This document shows positions 42,162 through 53,320 of a DNA stretch of 64,000 nt, piece after piece (within the stretch, counting starts at the first letter, position 1; the number at the start of each line of letters is the position of its first letter). The notes under the pieces are model-generated. The model ran no database searches, had not been told where the DNA came from, and worked only from the letters and a program-made list of their open reading frames with translations. This stretch comes from Sporisorium sorghi (lineage: Eukaryota > Basidiomycota > Ustilaginomycetes > Ustilaginales > Ustilaginaceae): positions 1-64,000 of the forward strand of contig JALCCG010000059.1 of the NCBI GenBank assembly GCA_023212695.1. The letters are read 5' to 3'. A program made the position numbers and the translations under genes.

Positions 42162-43101
42162 ATTTGCAGAGAGCGGCCCGGACTGTTGAAGTGGTGATTA
42201 GGGCGATTCCGACATGAGTGTAGGGAGCTAGCGCTGCTGCTGCGAGCAACAATCTTGACGAGGGAGAGCAGGCTGAACGAGGCCTGCCAGAGCCACGCGT
42301 TTGGGTTTTCCGAAGTTTCTACGTTTCCACGAATGCGAGTGCACCAGCGAGAACGGTGCTTGTCATGAATGGGACCAAATTCGTATCCTTAGCTCGTCCC
42401 TTGTGCCGTGCCAAAGTCCATAAGAGATGCTGGTAGCGAGCTGATAGATGCAGTTGGTAGTGGAGTGTATCTTGGCAGGATCGTTTGACCAATGAGAAAT
42501 GAGCAAGAAAGGCGAACGGTGCCTCCGTCGAGGTACGGAATTGATGTGCACTTCTCGCGAAATGCGTCTTGTCGTGGCCGTTCGTGGGGAAAGAGAAAGA
42601 GGAGATGGAGTGAGGAAGGAGAGCACCAGCAGAAGCAGAAAGCGAAAAGAGGCCCAAGACAACCTTAAAAAGTGAGTTTGCTCAATGCTTGCTGTGCTGT
42701 GCTTTGCTTGCTTCTGACTGCTGCTGTGTTGCACAGTGATTGGACCTCTTGAGCTCAGTCAGTCAGGGTCGTTTCGCTCTTCAGAAGCAGCGAACCGGTA
42801 AATTACTGTAAAGGTGCGTGAGCTCGTGAGCCCGTGCACCCTGAAATTTGGCCGCCCGATCTCGATAACCGTAAATCGGCGCTCCCGACTTTCGGGTTCG
42901 AGAAGCTCGATTCGTAGGCAGGCAAACAGACACTCGCTCGCATCCAAAAGAGCGTCTACAAGCCTTCATCGGTCACATCCGTCAACCAAGCGTCGGTGAT
43001 GGCACTGCCTCGGACAGCCCGATCTAGCTTCTCGCACAGCAGCCCCAATGAAAATGGCGAGCTTCCAAGTCATCGGCAGCTCGCTCTCTTAGACAAGCAA
43101 T

Positions 43102-43126
43102 CGTGCGTGCGTGCGTGCGTGCGTGC
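43102..43126. repeat. (CGTG)6 tetranucleotide microsatellite
   Basis: Six CGTG units in intergenic DNA, followed by a short palindromic GTGCACATGCAC-like sequence. Confidence 0.85.
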
Positions 43127-44030
43127 ACATGCACGGCCCCTCTTCTGAATTTGCAGATCGTGCATCAAGCTGTGTGATATTTTGTCGCGCTGGCCCTGCC
43201 TCTTCGACTTGGTTTTCGCTTGCTTTCATGTGATGCAACAAGCTCCTGCAGCCGAAGCGTGTGAAGGACAGCAAACGGAATCGCTTCGAGAATCACAAGG
43301 CGGCGTCTTTCGCTTGCTCTTGACTGTGGCCGGTCAACAACGGGGTGCTTATGTCTCAGCTGGTCAAGCATTGAGGAAGAGCAGGAGATAGGAAGCGGTA
43401 GAAAGATGGTGATGGCGAGCAGAAGGCGATAGATAGATTGGCGTTTGGCGAGCGACTGCCATTGTCAACGCCAATGAGCTGAAATGAAATCTCTGCGTGA
43501 CGTGCCACCACGGGTCTCAGAGTCATTTGGACTTGCTCCGTCTCGAATCGGCCTGACTTGGCCCGCGGTGACCTGTGCGAATTTTTTTGTGGTCACTCGC
43601 GCGATCTTGGGACGGAGAAGACACAAGATTTGCTCGGGCTTTGCGAGTGCAGCGACTCTTGTTTGATGAGAAGCCCCTGCATTTTCTTGCTCTTCTTCGC
43701 CGTGGCTGGACGGAGGGAAAAAGGAATGAACGCATTCCTTCGACGCTCGAGCCCCACTCTCATCCGGCCATCCTGTCTTGCTGTCAGGAACATCACTTCT
43801 CAAAGCGCCTTCTTGTCTTGCTGCTCTGTCGATGGTGTAGAAAGCCCTTCACTCTGTCTCGTGTCAGGTTCAGCATGGATGATGATGACCAGCAGCAGCA
43901 GCAGCAGCAGCAGCATAGAGACGTCCGACTTGATTTGCTTGGACGACGAGTTTTCCTTCTGACGTCTTCTTCGAATTTGGTGTCGTGTTCAGCCAACCAG
44001 AAAGACGCTTTTCCTGCGCGCCAAGTTTGC

Positions 44031-44057
44031 TTTTTTTTTTTTTTTTTTTTTTTTTTT
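44031..44057. repeat. T27 homopolymer tract
   Basis: Twenty-seven thymines in the intergenic region about 1.1 kb upstream of the start at 45137. Confidence 0.9.
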
Positions 44058-44394
44058 CCCTTCCTCGCTGCTGCTGCCGGTGAGTTGGTTACTGATACAA
44101 TATCGCCCGTTGCTGCCTGTCGTGTGGAAAGCAAACCTAAATTATTATTTTTTTCATTCCTTTTCTTACCGAGTCCATCACTCAGCGGAATGGCAAGATG
44201 GCGTTGAGCAGCCTCTTTTTAATTTTCTGTCTTTTTCTCCCTCTGCTCTGACTGGCCAAGTGCCTGCGCGCACTGCAGGTATTCTTGGTCTCTCGCCTGG
44301 CTCTGCTTCGATCCTGCCGCTCTGGCTTTTTTAGCTCTTGTTTCAGTCAAAGAAAAAAAAAAAGCTGAGCTTTTCAGAATGTCACACTGGCGAT

Positions 44395-44398
<4 letters not shown>

Positions 44399-44432
<34 letters not shown>
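44399..44432. repeat. (CT)17 dinucleotide tract
   Basis: Seventeen CT units in the pyrimidine-rich upstream region of the gene starting at 45137. Confidence 0.9.
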
Positions 44433-44436
<4 letters not shown>

Positions 44437-45136
44437 CGGCAGCATTCCTTCCTAAGCTTTTGTCTCTTCTCACCCACGGGCCGCAGTGATTGTTCCCAAT
44501 TTTCTAGTCTGGACAGCACGCTCACTCTCACTGCCGCCGCCGCCGCCGCCCGCCCACCAAGAAGAGCATCTTCGTATCACAAAGACTTCTCTCTCTCTCT
44601 CACACACATCTTCTCTACCAATCACTTCTCATCTCTTTCCGACTCGTCTCGACCAGCTTTCATCACCATCACCATCGCCATCACTTTCGACTGCTTAACC
44701 TTCTTTGGCTCACACACACACACACACTCGCCTTTTCGTTCAAAACTTGCTTACCGACAACCGCCTCCGACTCGTTTCATCAAAAGAATCTCGACCCACT
44801 TTGGCGAGTGCGTCAGTAACCGAGTTGCTCTGCATCCACATCCTGCTCGCCATCCTACTCGTACACCCCGATCACTCGTCGCTCTCCGAGTCACAGCTAC
44901 TCTAGACGATCCTACGACTCGGAGATCTCTCGCCTCAAGCTTCTACCAGTCCTCGGTGGATGATGAATGGTTTCACCCGTCACCCTTGATTGAGCGTTGG
45001 TGTTCCTTATTCCACATCATTCGCGCTCGCTCTCTTCTCGCTCACTCGACGAGCTGGCTTCGTCTTTCTCGACAAAACCTCGAGTCCCTGTTCTTGACGG
45101 GCTTCTCGTTCTCCCACCATCCTCACATCAAAGGCC

Positions 45137-46315
45137 ATGGCCGCCACTAGAGCTCGCACCGAACTCGCCGCCGCCGCCGCTTCTCCTGCCCTGCACAATG
45201 TCAAAGATGTAGTCGCCAATCGCGAGGCGGCGTCGGTCGATGCAGCTTCCAACGACCACACTCCCGCCCGCCGCACCACCACTCGTGCTCGCAAACTCCC
45301 CAGCCGCCTTCTCCCTTCTCCTTCTCCTCCGCCCTCGCGTCCCTCCTCTCTCTATAACGCTGCAAAGCACGCAAAGGGCGGCAAGGATGGCTCCGACAGC
45401 ACTCCCGCATCTCCTGCCGTCACCTCGTCGGCTTCCTCAGCAGCTTCAGCAGCAAAGATTCGCAAATCAGCCAAGCCAGAACCAGACACCACCGGCTCTG
45501 ACCTCGACCCTGCTGCCGACAAGGACGACTCCGAGGATCTCGGGCCTGGCAAGCGCAAGCGTCGTCCCAGCAGCATGTACAAGCCGCCTTCCACCTTGAC
45601 CACCGTCGAAACTCCCTCTCCTGCTTCTTCCTTGTCAAGCTCAAAGCACAAGAAGAAGGGTCGCAGCACCAGCCCCGAAGCTTCCGCTCACAAGGGCCAA
45701 TCTCCTTATGTCGCCGTCGCACACGCCAAACTCAAGAGCCGTCTCTCCAAGGGCAGACTCGAAGCCGGTACTCCACTGTCCAAGAACAACCGTGCTCAGC
45801 ATGGCTTGACCCTCGAGTCTAAGAACGGCGATGACTCGGAGGCAGAACTAGACGCCGCCTCTCGATTTGTGTCCAAGCGAGTGCGCATCGGAGACGTTCA
45901 AGATTCGATGGATCTGTCGCCCCCGCCGCTGCTCCCTCGCGATGGCTCCGCCAGGATCCAGATGCCCATGCACTACTCGCAGCCCACATTCATTCGCGGC
46001 GGCCGTGTCAGCGTCTCGCCAGAGGCATCGGCGAAGCGTCCCGCCAAGTTTGGCACTCGAGTCGACGAATCCGACATGGAACGCAGCCGCATTGGCAACA
46101 TCATGCGCGCCAGCAAAGGCGACGTTCACGGCGCATGGAAGCACTCCGACCTCATGTCCTCGTCTCCCGTTTCGGCCGCCATCGCCAAGTTCGACACCGA
46201 CGTGGGTGCGCCGTTGACCTACGTTCCCTTCCGCAGCGGCGCACGTGGCGCAATCAGCTTCCGCAACCTGCACGACAACCCCTTCGCCAACCGTGCATTG
46301 GATGAAGAGGCAGAA

Positions 46316-46347
<32 letters not shown>

Positions 46348-47740
46348 AAATGACTTCCACCAAGCCATGCTCGACGCTGACTTTGACTTCTTCGACTCGC
46401 AAAAGTCAGACACGGGCGCAGCAAAGGCTGTTTGGCCCGCCTCTCGACGCGGCACCACCGAGGAAGCCGACATGGACGACACTCCCGCCACCACACCTCG
46501 CAGCCCGCAATCTGGATGCGATCTCCCCTCGCCTGGCAGTCCGCGCTGCAAGACCGAAGACGATGTGATCGTGCCTAGCGCCGAGGACAAGGTCTCTTCG
46601 TACAGTGCTGGACGCGATTCGGTGTTTGCCCACGCTCTGCCCACCACACAGGTGGGCGCCGACAAACCGCACCAGCATGCCGGCTCGCTTACGCTCTCGC
46701 TGCCGTACAATCCGGCCGTTGCAGCGTCGTCGCCTCAACTGCGCGCCATGGACGTTGAATCGGACGCCGCCAGCGCCGCCAAGGGCGTCAAGGATGCCGC
46801 CACCAACACCCAGATGGGAACGCCCATCTTGCAGAGGCGAAAGCATGCCGGATTGCCCGCCGGCCCGCACGCACTGGCGCCACTCAAGCTGGGCGCCGAC
46901 CTGATGGAGCGAAGCACGTCGAACGCCGCTCCGTACATGCAGCTCTCGCCCATGATCGAGATGGATTCGCCGCTGCTCAGCCCCGGTCTGACGTTGAGCT
47001 TGCACACCAAGGGCACCGACTTGCCCAGCCCCTTCATCATGGGTGTTGGCGCCTTGCCGGACCTCGAGCAGCCGGCTCCGCTCGACCTGCCTCCTCCCGC
47101 CGAGGGCTCGACCACCCCCAAAGCGTCGAGCCCTGAGATCGTGGTCCCGGTGCAGCCGTCGGTTGCTGTCGCCAAGCCCGAGGCTGTTCAGGAGCCTCTA
47201 GCCCCAAAGCAGCTTGAGGTCAAGGCTGTCGAGACTGCCAAGGAGGCAACCGGCTCGAAAGCAGACAAGCCGTCGGCGCGACGACCTGCGCTGCCGCCTC
47301 CGCGTCAGATCCGGTTCACGACTTTTACGACGCCATCGGTCGAGTCAACTGAGACTAAGCCACAGCAGCCCGAGGCAACTCAGAAGGCGGCCGATCGCAC
47401 TCGTCCTACTCAGCAACAGCAGAAAACGCAGCATCAACAATCTAGCGCTGGTGGTGCCTCAACCACCAGTCCCAAATCCGAAATCACTCCCGAACTGATC
47501 CACTCTGGTTCCGCTTCGCCCGACTCTGCGACCGACTCGCCGAGCCCGCTGTCGCAGGCGGATAGCACGTCGAGCGCCGATGCCGAAGTCGAAACGATCC
47601 TGTTTGGACCTCAGGAGAAGCTGGACCTGCACGAGTTGGACCACGCCTGGGACGGCTCCAAAGCGGCTCAGCACGAAGCGGCTTTGCGTCGAGCTCAGGT
47701 GGCTCAGATGCCCAAGCCGCTCGACGTCAAGACGCAGTGA
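45137..47740 (+). CDS. Large disordered protein of unknown function
   Basis: This 867-aa intronless frame has strong codon structure but no domain I recognise. The first about 230 residues are Ala/Ser/Pro-rich with basic clusters (KRKRRP, KHKKKGR) that could be nuclear localisation signals. The middle (about 300-420) looks better conserved: SRIGNIMRASKGDVHGAWKH, then LTYVPFRSGARGAISFRNL, then an acidic run encoded by (GAC)n at about 46318-46347, then DADFDFFDSQ. The C-terminus is Pro/Ser/Gln-rich and ends with a charged helix (KLDLHELDHAWDGSKAAQHE). The composition suggests a nuclear regulatory protein, but this is inference from composition only. Confidence 0.78.
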
Positions 47741-48641
47741 TCGGATTTCTTTGCTACAAACAAAAGAGGCTCTCTCCTCGCTTTTCATTTTCCCCTTTGT
47801 ACAACAGTCGAGTGTCAGGCAGCCCTGTCATTTCAAAGATCTCCTGGAAACCCCTCGTTCCCCTCGAAGTAAGCCTCCCACCACCTTCGGGTATACGTTG
47901 TCCGAACAGGACGACAGAAAAACGGGAGATACAGTACTCTTGTTTTTATTCTCTCTACCAATACTTGTAACAACATTGTTTCGCTATTCTTGTCTCTCTT
48001 CTCCAACTATCTTGCTCGACCACCATTGCCACCACCACCACTTTGCTTCGTTGCGACTGCCACTCTGTTTTGGCGTCGGCGAGATCAATTCAAAGCTTTT
48101 TTTTTCATGTGCTGTGGAGACATTCTCCCAGCACCAACGAGACTTCTTTCTGATTGGCATTTGTTCAAGTCAGCTGCAACGAGATGAAGCGCTGCCGAGT
48201 GTGATTGGCGATCAGGACCATGATGGCAGCGAGGCGGGCTGATCAGTCTCTGGCCGTCTCTGCACAACGCTTCTGTGAAAACGAGCCTAAAATAGCTCAA
48301 CTTTTAAAAATAAAATTTAAAAAATAAAAGCGATTCGCAATCGCGCGCGCGTCTTTTTTTGGGCTCAGCCAAGCGAGAAAGAGTGTTTGTGTGGAGGAAA
48401 CTGAGCAACAACGCTGAGCAACGTTGCTCCTATCTAACCACCACCACCACCACAACAGGGTCCTCATAGCACCACATCTGCATCAGCCACTTGAAGAAAA
48501 TCAAGCAGGCTCGACTTCATCCGACGCTGAATCGACCTGCTGTCGGCTCTGTGACGTCCTGCAGGCTTGAGCGATCTAGCTGTTGACCGCCCATGCCTTT
48601 GCCATAGATAAGGCTGCTCGCAGGCCTCGACACTCTCCAAC
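47741..48641. other. Intergenic region
   Basis: This is the 3' flank of the disordered-protein gene and the promoter of ATG15. It contains an AT-rich block at about 48296-48330 rich in AAAATAAAA-type sequence, and a (CCA)n run at about 48439-48453. No gene is seen. Confidence 0.5.
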
Positions 48642-50240
48642 ATGATGCGGAAACACCACCACAGCTGGCTGCTACTTGCAGCAGCCTGCCTGCTGGTCTC
48701 GTGCTGGACCGCAAACGCCATCATTGTCGATGCACTGATCCCGCCAAGATCAGCCTCTTCTACTCTATCAACGTACGAGCAACCGTTCGCCCTCTCATCG
48801 TACTTGCAAAAGGTGTTTGGCTCTTCGGTTCAAGCCTTCTTTGGTGTGGAGCAACACCAACATACCGGTACCAAGTCCTTCGGGCTGAGGGAGGCTTATC
48901 ATCAGGGTATCGGCGACAAGGCCCACGAGCGTGCCAAGGCCAGCTTCGATTTCAAGATCACGGCTGATGGCGTGCAAGCCAGCCAGGCCAGCCTCGACTT
49001 TATCCCCGCCATTCGAACTGTGCGACAGCGCATCACCCGAGCCAAAGATCCGAAAAGATACCTCGAGGTGCGAGGCCAATCGTACAAGGATGCCATGTGC
49101 GCAGCCTCCACTGAACTCGACTGGGAAGACGTCGACGTGGAAGCACCCGACGTCTCGGACCGCACCACAGTGCTTGCGTTTGCCAAGATGGCGGCGGCAG
49201 CGTACAAGAATGACACTTCCGACTGGGATGGCATCGGTGGATTCGATCCTACCAATTCGTTTGGCTGGGAGGGCGATGGCATCCGCGGCCACATTTTCAC
49301 GACGCACGACAACGACACGATCGTCGTGGCACTCAAAGGAACCTCGAACGTGTTTCTGGGCGGTGGCGATACCGCACGTCGGGACAAGACCAACGACAAT
49401 CTGTTGTTCTCATGCTGCTGCGCGCGTGTGTCTTGGTCGTGGTCGACCGTGTGCGACTGCTACCAAGGCCACGGCGACCAATGCGGCCAGACGTGCTTGG
49501 AACGCGCACTGATCGAAAAGTCGCTCTACTACCCCGCCATCACGGATCTGTTCAACAATGTCTCGTACGCCTACCCGGACTCGCAGATCTGGATCACGGG
49601 CCATAGTCTGGGAGGAGCTTTGTCGTCGTTGCTCGGCATGACGTTTGGCGTTCCTACAGTCACATTCCAAGCTCCCGGTGAGCGTATGGCGGCGATGCGA
49701 CTGCACCTGCCATTGCCACCGGCAAAGCACCCGGACGAGAGTCCCGTGGCAGCACTGCCTATCGTGCACGTGTACAACAATGCCGATCCGATCGCCACGG
49801 GACAGTGCAACGGTGCTGGATCGGTGTGCTCCAACTTTGGATATGCGATGGAGTCCAAGTGTCACGCAGGCAAGAGCATCGTATACGACACGGTGGGCAA
49901 GCTGGGCTGGTCGATGACGGTCAACGCGCATCGCATCAACTCGCTGGTGGAGGATGTGCTGACGGAGGACTGGAGCGAAAAGGTGCGCAAGAAGAAGGCC
50001 AAGCTGCGCAGCACCAACACGGGTGTCGCGGAGAAGCAAGAGGGTGACGCAAGCACAAGCGGCTGGAGGTGGCCATGGCATCGAGGCGACAGTGCGGATG
50101 ACGACGGAGACTCGGACGACGATACCGACGAGGACGACAAGCTTGCCGTGCCCAAAGCGAGGTCAGAGGAAAAGTGTCAAGATTGCACGAACTGGCACTT
50201 TACTGATGACACTGCGGATGGCGATCCTTCATCGGTTTGA
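48642..50240 (+). CDS. ATG15: Autophagy-related vacuolar lipase ATG15
   Basis: The protein is 532 aa. A hydrophobic N-terminal signal-anchor (about 9-25, WLLLAAACLLVSCWTANAI) targets it to the ER and then multivesicular-body route. The body carries the Atg15 signature GDGIRGHIFTT, then NDTIVVALKGTS, then NDNLLFSCCCARV, then a cysteine-rich C-x-C ... CLERAL loop. The lipase nucleophile S322 is in GHSLGGALSS; D382 (NNADPI) and H430 (NAHRIN) fit the triad. A few N-glycosylation sites (NDT, NVS) are present. Atg15 degrades intravacuolar autophagic and MVB vesicle membranes. The C-terminal tail (about 455-532) is Lys- then Asp-rich and goes beyond the catalytic domain. The neighbouring TVP38 gene follows on the same strand. 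Confidence 0.95.
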   Translation: MMRKHHHSWLLLAAACLLVSCWTANAIIVDALIPPRSASSTLSTYEQPFALSSYLQKVFGSSVQAFFGVEQHQHTGTKSFGLREAYHQGIGDKAHERAKASFDFKITADGVQASQASLDFIPAIRTVRQRITRAKDPKRYLEVRGQSYKDAMCAASTELDWEDVDVEAPDVSDRTTVLAFAKMAAAAYKNDTSDWDGIGGFDPTNSFGWEGDGIRGHIFTTHDNDTIVVALKGTSNVFLGGGDTARRDKTNDNLLFSCCCARVSWSWSTVCDCYQGHGDQCGQTCLERALIEKSLYYPAITDLFNNVSYAYPDSQIWITGHSLGGALSSLLGMTFGVPTVTFQAPGERMAAMRLHLPLPPAKHPDESPVAALPIVHVYNNADPIATGQCNGAGSVCSNFGYAMESKCHAGKSIVYDTVGKLGWSMTVNAHRINSLVEDVLTEDWSEKVRKKKAKLRSTNTGVAEKQEGDASTSGWRWPWHRGDSADDDGDSDDDTDEDDKLAVPKARSEEKCQDCTNWHFTDDTADGDPSSV

Positions 50241-51178
50241 GATGCGGGTCGAGCCGCTCGTTGGCGTTACCTCTCTCTCTAGTGCCCAGCACACATTTAT
50301 ACCCTCCAGTACGCTGTGCTCATCAGGACAATCCAACCGCATCCCAAATCCGAATCTCATGCGTCTGGTTCGGCATCGGCTACTAGCATCTCATTTCCAC
50401 GACAGCCTCTACTTCTGCCTTGTACCTTATAGAGATCTAATCTTTGTTTTCTCGTATTACGATCGTCTTTCTTGCTTGTTTGTCATTCAGCCTTTGACGA
50501 TGCTGTTGGAGGTCGTTGAGGGGTGTGTGCGTTGGTCCCACAAAGGCTCGCCCGAGTGGGGCGTGCAGGACAGAAAAAAAAGGGGCGGTGTGGGCGTGCG
50601 GTCCCTTTGAGTGTAGAATGTGTGCCGACTGTCGTCCTTCTCCGACGTTTATTTTTTGTTTTTTTAGACTCATTTTCCATAAAGAATGACGCTCCGTGCG
50701 CTGGAATTGCTATTCTTACGGCAGGATTGCAGCAGCGATTATTTTCAACAAAAAAATAAAAATAAAAAAATCGACGCCACGGATGTGCTGCACCGCCCCG
50801 CGTCGGCTGTGGTTGGAGACACTTGCCATCAATCAAACGACGATTTCGACGTCTGCTGTCGAAGAACACCCTTTGTTCGAGCTTCTACCATCATTCAAGG
50901 GAGCTCCATCAGCTCCATCACATATTTCGAACGCTTGTTGCTCTCTGGACGACGACGACGACGACGACGACGACGAACCTCCTGGTCCTGGTCTGCGCAC
51001 ACCAACTTTCAAACGCGCTGCGCCTTGTGCGCCTCTCCTCGCACAGTAAAGCGCACCTCACCACCACCTCCTACAATCGCGTCGAAAGCAGCCCGCAAGA
51101 TCTCCACCGCTTCCGTTTTCGTTCGAACGATACACTCTAGACATCACGGCTGGCGAGAAGCCTCTTACAGTCGACGCC
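50241..51178. other. Intergenic region
   Basis: 3' flank of ATG15 and upstream region of the TVP38-like gene. A/T-rich runs occur at about 50649-50667 and 50749-50770, and a (GAC)n tract at about 50949-50973. The frames present carry no recognisable domain. Confidence 0.5.
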
Positions 51179-53320
51179 ATGTCGAACAACCCTTACTACT
51201 CTCGGCAGCCGCAACGCCAGCCTGCCTACAACAGTCCGCTCCACAATTCACCTTACAACAATGCACGCGGTCAGCCGCTCACCCCGGACCAAGACGGCGT
51301 CGACTACCACCACTACCACGGCCAACCAGCCTCGTACACTCCTCAACCCTATCACGATCCATATGCAACCACGCTCACCCCGGCCGACGATCACACCTAC
51401 CCGGTCATCTCGAGCGACAACCTCGTGCGTCACACTTCTCCTTACCATAGCAGCAACAAAGATGCGTACAACTCGCACTCGGACGACGGCCACGATCTTA
51501 CGCTCCGCGGCACCGACTACACGCTCGCCAAGGACGAGGAGACCAGTCGGCTCGGCTATGGACGCGGCCATCGCATCCAAGCCACCGACGGTCTTCTGCC
51601 AGATGTGCCACCGGACATGGACCGGCTCAACCCGGAGCAGAAGGAGATCATGAAGCAGTTCCCCCCGGACCTCGACGACGAAAATGGAGGCAAGTCCGGC
51701 GTGCAAGCTGCCAAGGACCTGCTCAAGGACTGGAAGTCGTGGTTCCAGCTCAAATACCTCCATTGGTGGATCATGCTCATCCTCGTTATTGCGTTGGTGG
51801 CGTTCACCACCATCTACCACAAGCAGATCGTCGACTGGCTCACGCCCATCTCGAAAAAGGTGACCACCGTCGGCTGGGGCTGGATCATCCCCGTTGCTAT
51901 CTTGTTTGTCATTTCGTTCCCGCCGCTGTTCGGACACGAGATCGTGCTCATCCTCGTTGGTCTGGTGTATGGGCTGTGGATCGGCTTCGGCATCGCGTCG
52001 CTCGGTACGCTGCTGGGCGAGATCGGCAACTTTTACGCTTTCAAGCACTGCCTCAGATCCATGGCCGCCAGCTACGAGCGCAAGAACATCCACTATGCGT
52101 GCATGGCCGAGATGGTGCGCGACGGCGGGTTCTGGGTCATGTTTCTGGCGCGACTCTCGGCCATCCCGGGGCACTTCACTACAGCCGTCTTTGCGACGGT
52201 GGGGATGAACATCTTCATCTTTACGTTCGCCGCCGTGCTCGCGCTGCCTAAACAGCTGCTTATCGTCTACTTGGGTGTCGCCATTAAGAATTCGGGGGAC
52301 GGCACGGAAGACACCAAGAGCAAGATCATCAAGTACGTCGTGCTGGCCATCAGTTTCATCATTACGGTCTGGACGGCATACTGGCTGTACCAGAAGATGG
52401 AAAAGGTGCGGCCTACTGTCAGTGCCAAGTTGCGGCAGAAGAGGTACGAGCTGCTGCTGCAGGCGAGGACGCCGGGGACCGAGGGGTATAGTGGTGAGAG
52501 GATGCATGTCTATCCTCCCGTTCCTGGTGGTGGTGGTGGGTATGGCGCGCCGGCGAATGGTGGATTGGACGCGAGCTATGGGTACAGGCCACAGGGTCAG
52601 CCTCCAGCAATAGCGGCGGGGGATGACAGTTTCGCACGAAACGGAGGGTATCAAGAGGCGGGAGACTTTTCTACGGATACATACGACCAGCCTATGCCCG
52701 GGGCCGCTTCGACGTCTGCTGCAGCAAGTCGACAGCCGATCCTCGCCGCAGCAGCGCCACATTCCAATAGCGCTCAAGGGAGGTCGTCCTACAACCCCCC
52801 AACGGCGGCGGCGGCAGCAGGTGCAGCGCGATCCGGCCCACAACAGCAGCAACAGCCGTACCAAGCAGCACCGCAACCAGCAGGAGCGGCAGCAGGAGGC
52901 CGCCAACCAATCTCCGCAGCACCACTGCAATTCCACCGCCCCATCCGCCAGACATCCTCCAATCCTTCGCCGACGTCGCCCTTCCAAGACCCCGCACCCA
53001 CGGCGCCGTCAGACGGATTCACCCAGCCACCCGCAGCCCTACGCGCAGGCGGAGCAGGAGGTCGACGGCAGAACGACGAATCCACCCCCTTGACCGGTGC
53101 AGGCGCACCGAACGACTGGGCATCCACATCCTCCCTCGCCCCCAGCCCGGTCGACGAACACGGCCCGCCGCCAGACTACGCGAGCTTCCCGCCCAGCGTC
53201 GCTTCGCATTCCAACCAGCAGCAGCAACATCCGAGGTCGCTCCAGCCCCAACAGCAGCAGCAAGCGCCGGCAGGGGCGCGTGTAGATCCCACTGTGCAGC
53301 GGTACCATCTTTCGGATTGA
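51179..53320 (+). CDS. TVP38: TVP38/TMEM64 family Golgi membrane protein (VTT domain)
   Basis: The frame encodes 713 aa. A Tyr/Pro/His-rich N-terminal region precedes a hydrophobic core (about 195-410). That core has helices WWIMLILVIALVAFTTIY, IIPVAILFVISFPPLFGHEI, the VTT/DedA-type block LVGLVYGLWIGFGIASLGTLLGE, then FWVMFLARLSAIPGHFTTAVFA and IFIFTFAAVLALPKQLLIVY. The R-x-x-x-I-P-G-H segment is the conserved VTT/DedA motif. The C-terminal 300 residues are Gln/Ala/Pro-rich and disordered, much longer than in yeast Tvp38. It is found in the Golgi membrane; VTT proteins in general are linked to lipid scrambling. The gene converges with the COA1-like gene. Confidence 0.92.
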   Translation: MSNNPYYSRQPQRQPAYNSPLHNSPYNNARGQPLTPDQDGVDYHHYHGQPASYTPQPYHDPYATTLTPADDHTYPVISSDNLVRHTSPYHSSNKDAYNSHSDDGHDLTLRGTDYTLAKDEETSRLGYGRGHRIQATDGLLPDVPPDMDRLNPEQKEIMKQFPPDLDDENGGKSGVQAAKDLLKDWKSWFQLKYLHWWIMLILVIALVAFTTIYHKQIVDWLTPISKKVTTVGWGWIIPVAILFVISFPPLFGHEIVLILVGLVYGLWIGFGIASLGTLLGEIGNFYAFKHCLRSMAASYERKNIHYACMAEMVRDGGFWVMFLARLSAIPGHFTTAVFATVGMNIFIFTFAAVLALPKQLLIVYLGVAIKNSGDGTEDTKSKIIKYVVLAISFIITVWTAYWLYQKMEKVRPTVSAKLRQKRYELLLQARTPGTEGYSGERMHVYPPVPGGGGGYGAPANGGLDASYGYRPQGQPPAIAAGDDSFARNGGYQEAGDFSTDTYDQPMPGAASTSAAASRQPILAAAAPHSNSAQGRSSYNPPTAAAAAGAARSGPQQQQQPYQAAPQPAGAAAGGRQPISAAPLQFHRPIRQTSSNPSPTSPFQDPAPTAPSDGFTQPPAALRAGGAGGRRQNDESTPLTGAGAPNDWASTSSLAPSPVDEHGPPPDYASFPPSVASHSNQQQQHPRSLQPQQQQQAPAGARVDPTVQRYHLSD

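Larger units (their letters stand above)
42162..45136. other. Long intergenic region with microsatellites
   Basis: About 3 kb lie between two divergent genes (PUF on minus, unknown protein on plus). I find no gene. The region holds (CGTG)6 at 43102-43125, (CAG)n at about 43889-43915, T27 at 44031-44057, (CT)17 at 44399-44432 and a (GCC)n run at about 44526-44547. The last 700 bases are strongly CT-rich on the plus strand, as in a pyrimidine-rich promoter and leader for the gene at 45137. Confidence 0.5.

Noticed and set aside
43575..44207. 210-codon plus-strand frame across the T27 tract
   Set aside because: The translation is built from a poly-Gln and a poly-Phe run produced by CAG and T repeats.
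51248..52987. 579-codon open frame on the minus strand
   Set aside because: Antisense to the TVP38-like gene; low-complexity Arg/Val/Asp-rich composition.
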